Assembly: GCA_900109485.1 (NCBI GenBank)
Contig: FOAY01000001.1
Coordinates: forward strand, 169,914-233,913
Direction of reading: 5' to 3'
DNA: 64,000 nt
Source: Kosakonia sacchari
Lineage (GTDB): Bacteria; Pseudomonadota; Gammaproteobacteria; Enterobacterales; Enterobacteriaceae
Part shown: in pieces, positions 62,816 to 64,000 of the stretch
Position numbering within the stretch: the first letter of the stretch is position 1
Layout: each line of letters begins with the position of its first letter
The notes under the pieces: model-generated
What the model was told of the DNA's origin: nothing
Databases searched by the model: none
What the model saw: the letters and a program-made list of their open reading frames with translations, nothing else
Translations under genes and position numbers: made by a program

Positions 62816-62837
62816 GAAATCTAAACTTAAATCTTAA

Positions 62838-63179
62838 TCACGGAACAAATGTGCCGCTGAAAATACCATCCATGAATTTCTGGCTGTATTCCCAGGTTTT
62901 ATTAAAGCCAACAATGGTCGCAGCAATACCGAATGCAACACAACCGATAACGCCTGCGCCAATCATACCAACACCCTGGCCGATAGAACCAACGCCCAGG
63001 ATACCGCCGCCATCACCACCGTGTTTACCACCGATGACTGCACCGCCGGCAAAACCCATCGCTGCACCCATGGCTGCGCTTGCAACGGCTTCAACAGCGT
63101 TACTAAAAATAGATGTCCAGCTATTCCAGGAATAAGCTCCGGAGACATTATTCATGTCTTGAACAGATAAAGTTTTCAT
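62838..63179 (-). CDS. candidate class II microcin precursor
   Basis: This 113-residue precursor begins MKTLSVQDMNNVSGA, a 15-residue double-glycine-type leader (Gly-Ala variant) much like those of microcins V and L, with cleavage expected after residue 15. The 98-residue mature part is rich in glycine (23 residues, many at 38-84) and hydrophobic, has two N-terminal Trp and a single Cys (residue 80), so no internal disulfide. It lacks a Ser-rich C-terminus, arguing against a siderophore-linked (class IIb) microcin. ATG 63179 follows AAGGTA six bases upstream; an in-frame upstream start at 63239 would destroy the leader form. A terminator, adaptor and C39 exporter follow. I do not recognise it as a named microcin. 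Confidence 0.82.
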   Translation of the reverse strand: MKTLSVQDMNNVSGAYSWNSWTSIFSNAVEAVASAAMGAAMGFAGGAVIGGKHGGDGGGILGVGSIGQGVGMIGAGVIGCVAFGIAATIVGFNKTWEYSQKFMDGIFSGTFVP

Positions 63180-63407
63180 AAAATTTACCTTAATTGTGTT
63201 TTCAGATAATTGTAGTATTGCAAATTTTTCAACTGACAAAATTCAGCTTTCGGTAATGAGTTCCGTGCTGATGGTTTTTATTTTCAGGATGTCATGTCTT
63301 AAAAACAACTTAAATTTTGTGAAATCCGGTCATTTAATATTTAATTCAGGCCCTGAAAATGCTTATTGCTAAATAGTATGTGTGCTGTTTAAGATTTTAA
63401 AATAAGG
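63180..63407 (-). promoter_or_regulatory. microcin precursor upstream region
   Basis: This 228-base, very AT-rich gap must hold the precursor promoter unless it is read from the fimbrial gene. I see no clear -35/-10 pair with ideal spacing, no Fur box of the kind found before several microcin genes, and no ORF long enough for an immunity gene. Confidence 0.4.
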
Positions 63408-64000
63408 TCAACGCTCGTTAATAGTAATAGTCATCCCTGCATTAGCCTGGCCTGGCGTAATCGTGGATGCAATACGTTTATAACGGGCAGCCAGTGAGAT
63501 ATAAATTGCTGTTTCGTTGTTCATGTGATATTTGGTTTCTTGTGCAAATTTTAACGGTGCGTGGCTATAGGCATCAACAATTTCTACCGCAACACCCGTC
63601 GCTGGATTCGCAACGCTTGAATCAATGTTTAATAAACCGTCACCGCTGCTGCCATTGAGCGCATCAAACTGGACATATGCAGGAACAGAATCCGCCTGGC
63701 AGGTGAGCGTTAATGTAAAAGGGACATCTTTCGATGTGGGGTTTATATCACGGAAATTAAGTCTTCCCAGATTAATTGTGCGATTATAACCACCACCAAT
63801 AGTACAGCTTTTAAATTTTAATGTTGAACTGTAGGCAGAAACTGTCATAACGGGTACCCCATCCATTGAATATGTTGCGATAGGACCATTGGGCATACTA
63901 CCGGAACCAATCTTGCCAACTTTAATAAAATCAATACGCGTGTAGCTGTTACTTGTCCAGTCTGAGGTTTGTGGTGCTGTAGGCCAGGCTTTATTGGGAA
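63408..64000 (-). CDS. fimbrial/adhesin-like protein, C-terminal part (5' end beyond window)
   Basis: The frame is open from the right window edge to the stop at 63408, about 196 residues. The sequence fits a fimbrial pilin or tip adhesin domain: SYTRIDFIKVGKI, GPIATYSMDGVPVMTVSA, an early Cys in FKSCTIGGG paired with LTLTCQADS, GVAVEIVDAYSHAPLKF, and a C-terminal YISLAARYKR with TPGQANAGMTITI (beta-zipper donor-acceptor strand region). It would be assembled by a chaperone-usher system whose other genes would lie beyond 64000. It is upstream of the microcin precursor on the same strand. Confidence 0.75.
   Translation of the reverse strand, partial: PNKAWPTAPQTSDWTSNSYTRIDFIKVGKIGSGSMPNGPIATYSMDGVPVMTVSAYSSTLKFKSCTIGGGYNRTINLGRLNFRDINPTSKDVPFTLTLTCQADSVPAYVQFDALNGSSGDGLLNIDSSVANPATGVAVEIVDAYSHAPLKFAQETKYHMNNETAIYISLAARYKRIASTITPGQANAGMTITINER

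Noticed and set aside
63256..63372. 38-codon plus-strand ORF (starts MSSVLMVFIF) between the microcin precursor and the fimbrial gene
   Set aside because: It was considered as an immunity gene, but it has no ribosome-binding site, only a short hydrophobic start and the opposite strand to the operon.

Overview
This window is a chromosomal segment of a gammaproteobacterium of the family Enterobacteriaceae. Nearly every core protein reads as a close relative of its E. coli counterpart, and the gene order follows the E. coli 63-66 min region: ruvX-yqgE-gshB-rsmE-endA-sprT-galP-metK-yqgB-speA-loiP-tktA-epd-pgk-fbaA-mscS-argO-yggE-argP-rpiA-serA-fau-ssrS-zapA-ygfB-pepP-ubiH-ubiI-gcvTHP-bglA-yqfA-ygfZ-sdhE-cptA-fldB-xerD-dsbC-recJ-prfB-lysS-idi-actS-glyU. 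The accessory genes differ from E. coli K-12. A genus in the Enterobacter/Kosakonia/Klebsiella neighbourhood is likely, but the sequence alone does not fix it.

Layout. 1-1.9 kb: accessory FAD oxidoreductase (cut by the window edge) divergent from an IclR regulator. 2-12.9 kb: core genes for glutathione synthesis, rRNA methylation, galactose uptake, S-adenosylmethionine synthesis and arginine decarboxylation. The agmatinase gene speB, which follows speA in E. coli, is absent. 13-26 kb: transketolase, lower glycolysis (epd-pgk-fbaA), mscS, arginine export with its regulator ArgP, rpiA and serA. An orphan phage-type antirepressor gene with a LexA-like box sits between tktA and epd. 26-36.7 kb: 6S RNA, zapA, the pepP-ubiH-ubiI ubiquinone operon and the glycine cleavage operon. 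36.8-40.2 kb: accessory MFS exporter/SDR/LysR group. 40.3-52.8 kb: bglA with a local RpiR-type regulator, then the sdhE/cptA, xerD-dsbC-recJ and prfB-lysS blocks (prfB has its programmed frameshift) and idi. 53-56.9 kb: a hydroxyarylic-acid decarboxylase operon (UbiD-like, UbiX-like and a DUF554 membrane protein) with a divergent LysR regulator.

57.8-64 kb: immediately after tRNA-Gly(CCC) glyU, a known integration site in enterobacteria, the sequence becomes AT-rich and accessory. It carries, all on the minus strand, the end of a fimbrial/adhesin-like gene, a short glycine-rich precursor with a double-glycine-type leader, a terminator, a HlyD/CvaA-type adaptor, a C39-peptidase ABC exporter, an unrecognised 278-residue protein, and further on a 94-residue two-helix membrane protein. 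This has the full layout of a class II microcin (colicin V-type) production and export locus. The precursor is not one I recognise, and it is the best candidate here for an undescribed system.

Other points of note are the SOS-boxed orphan antirepressor, the long speA leader with small ORFs, the loss of speB, and a 12-bp inverted repeat between the RpiR gene and bglA. All assignments come from reading the sequence and from remembered family features; no database search was run.
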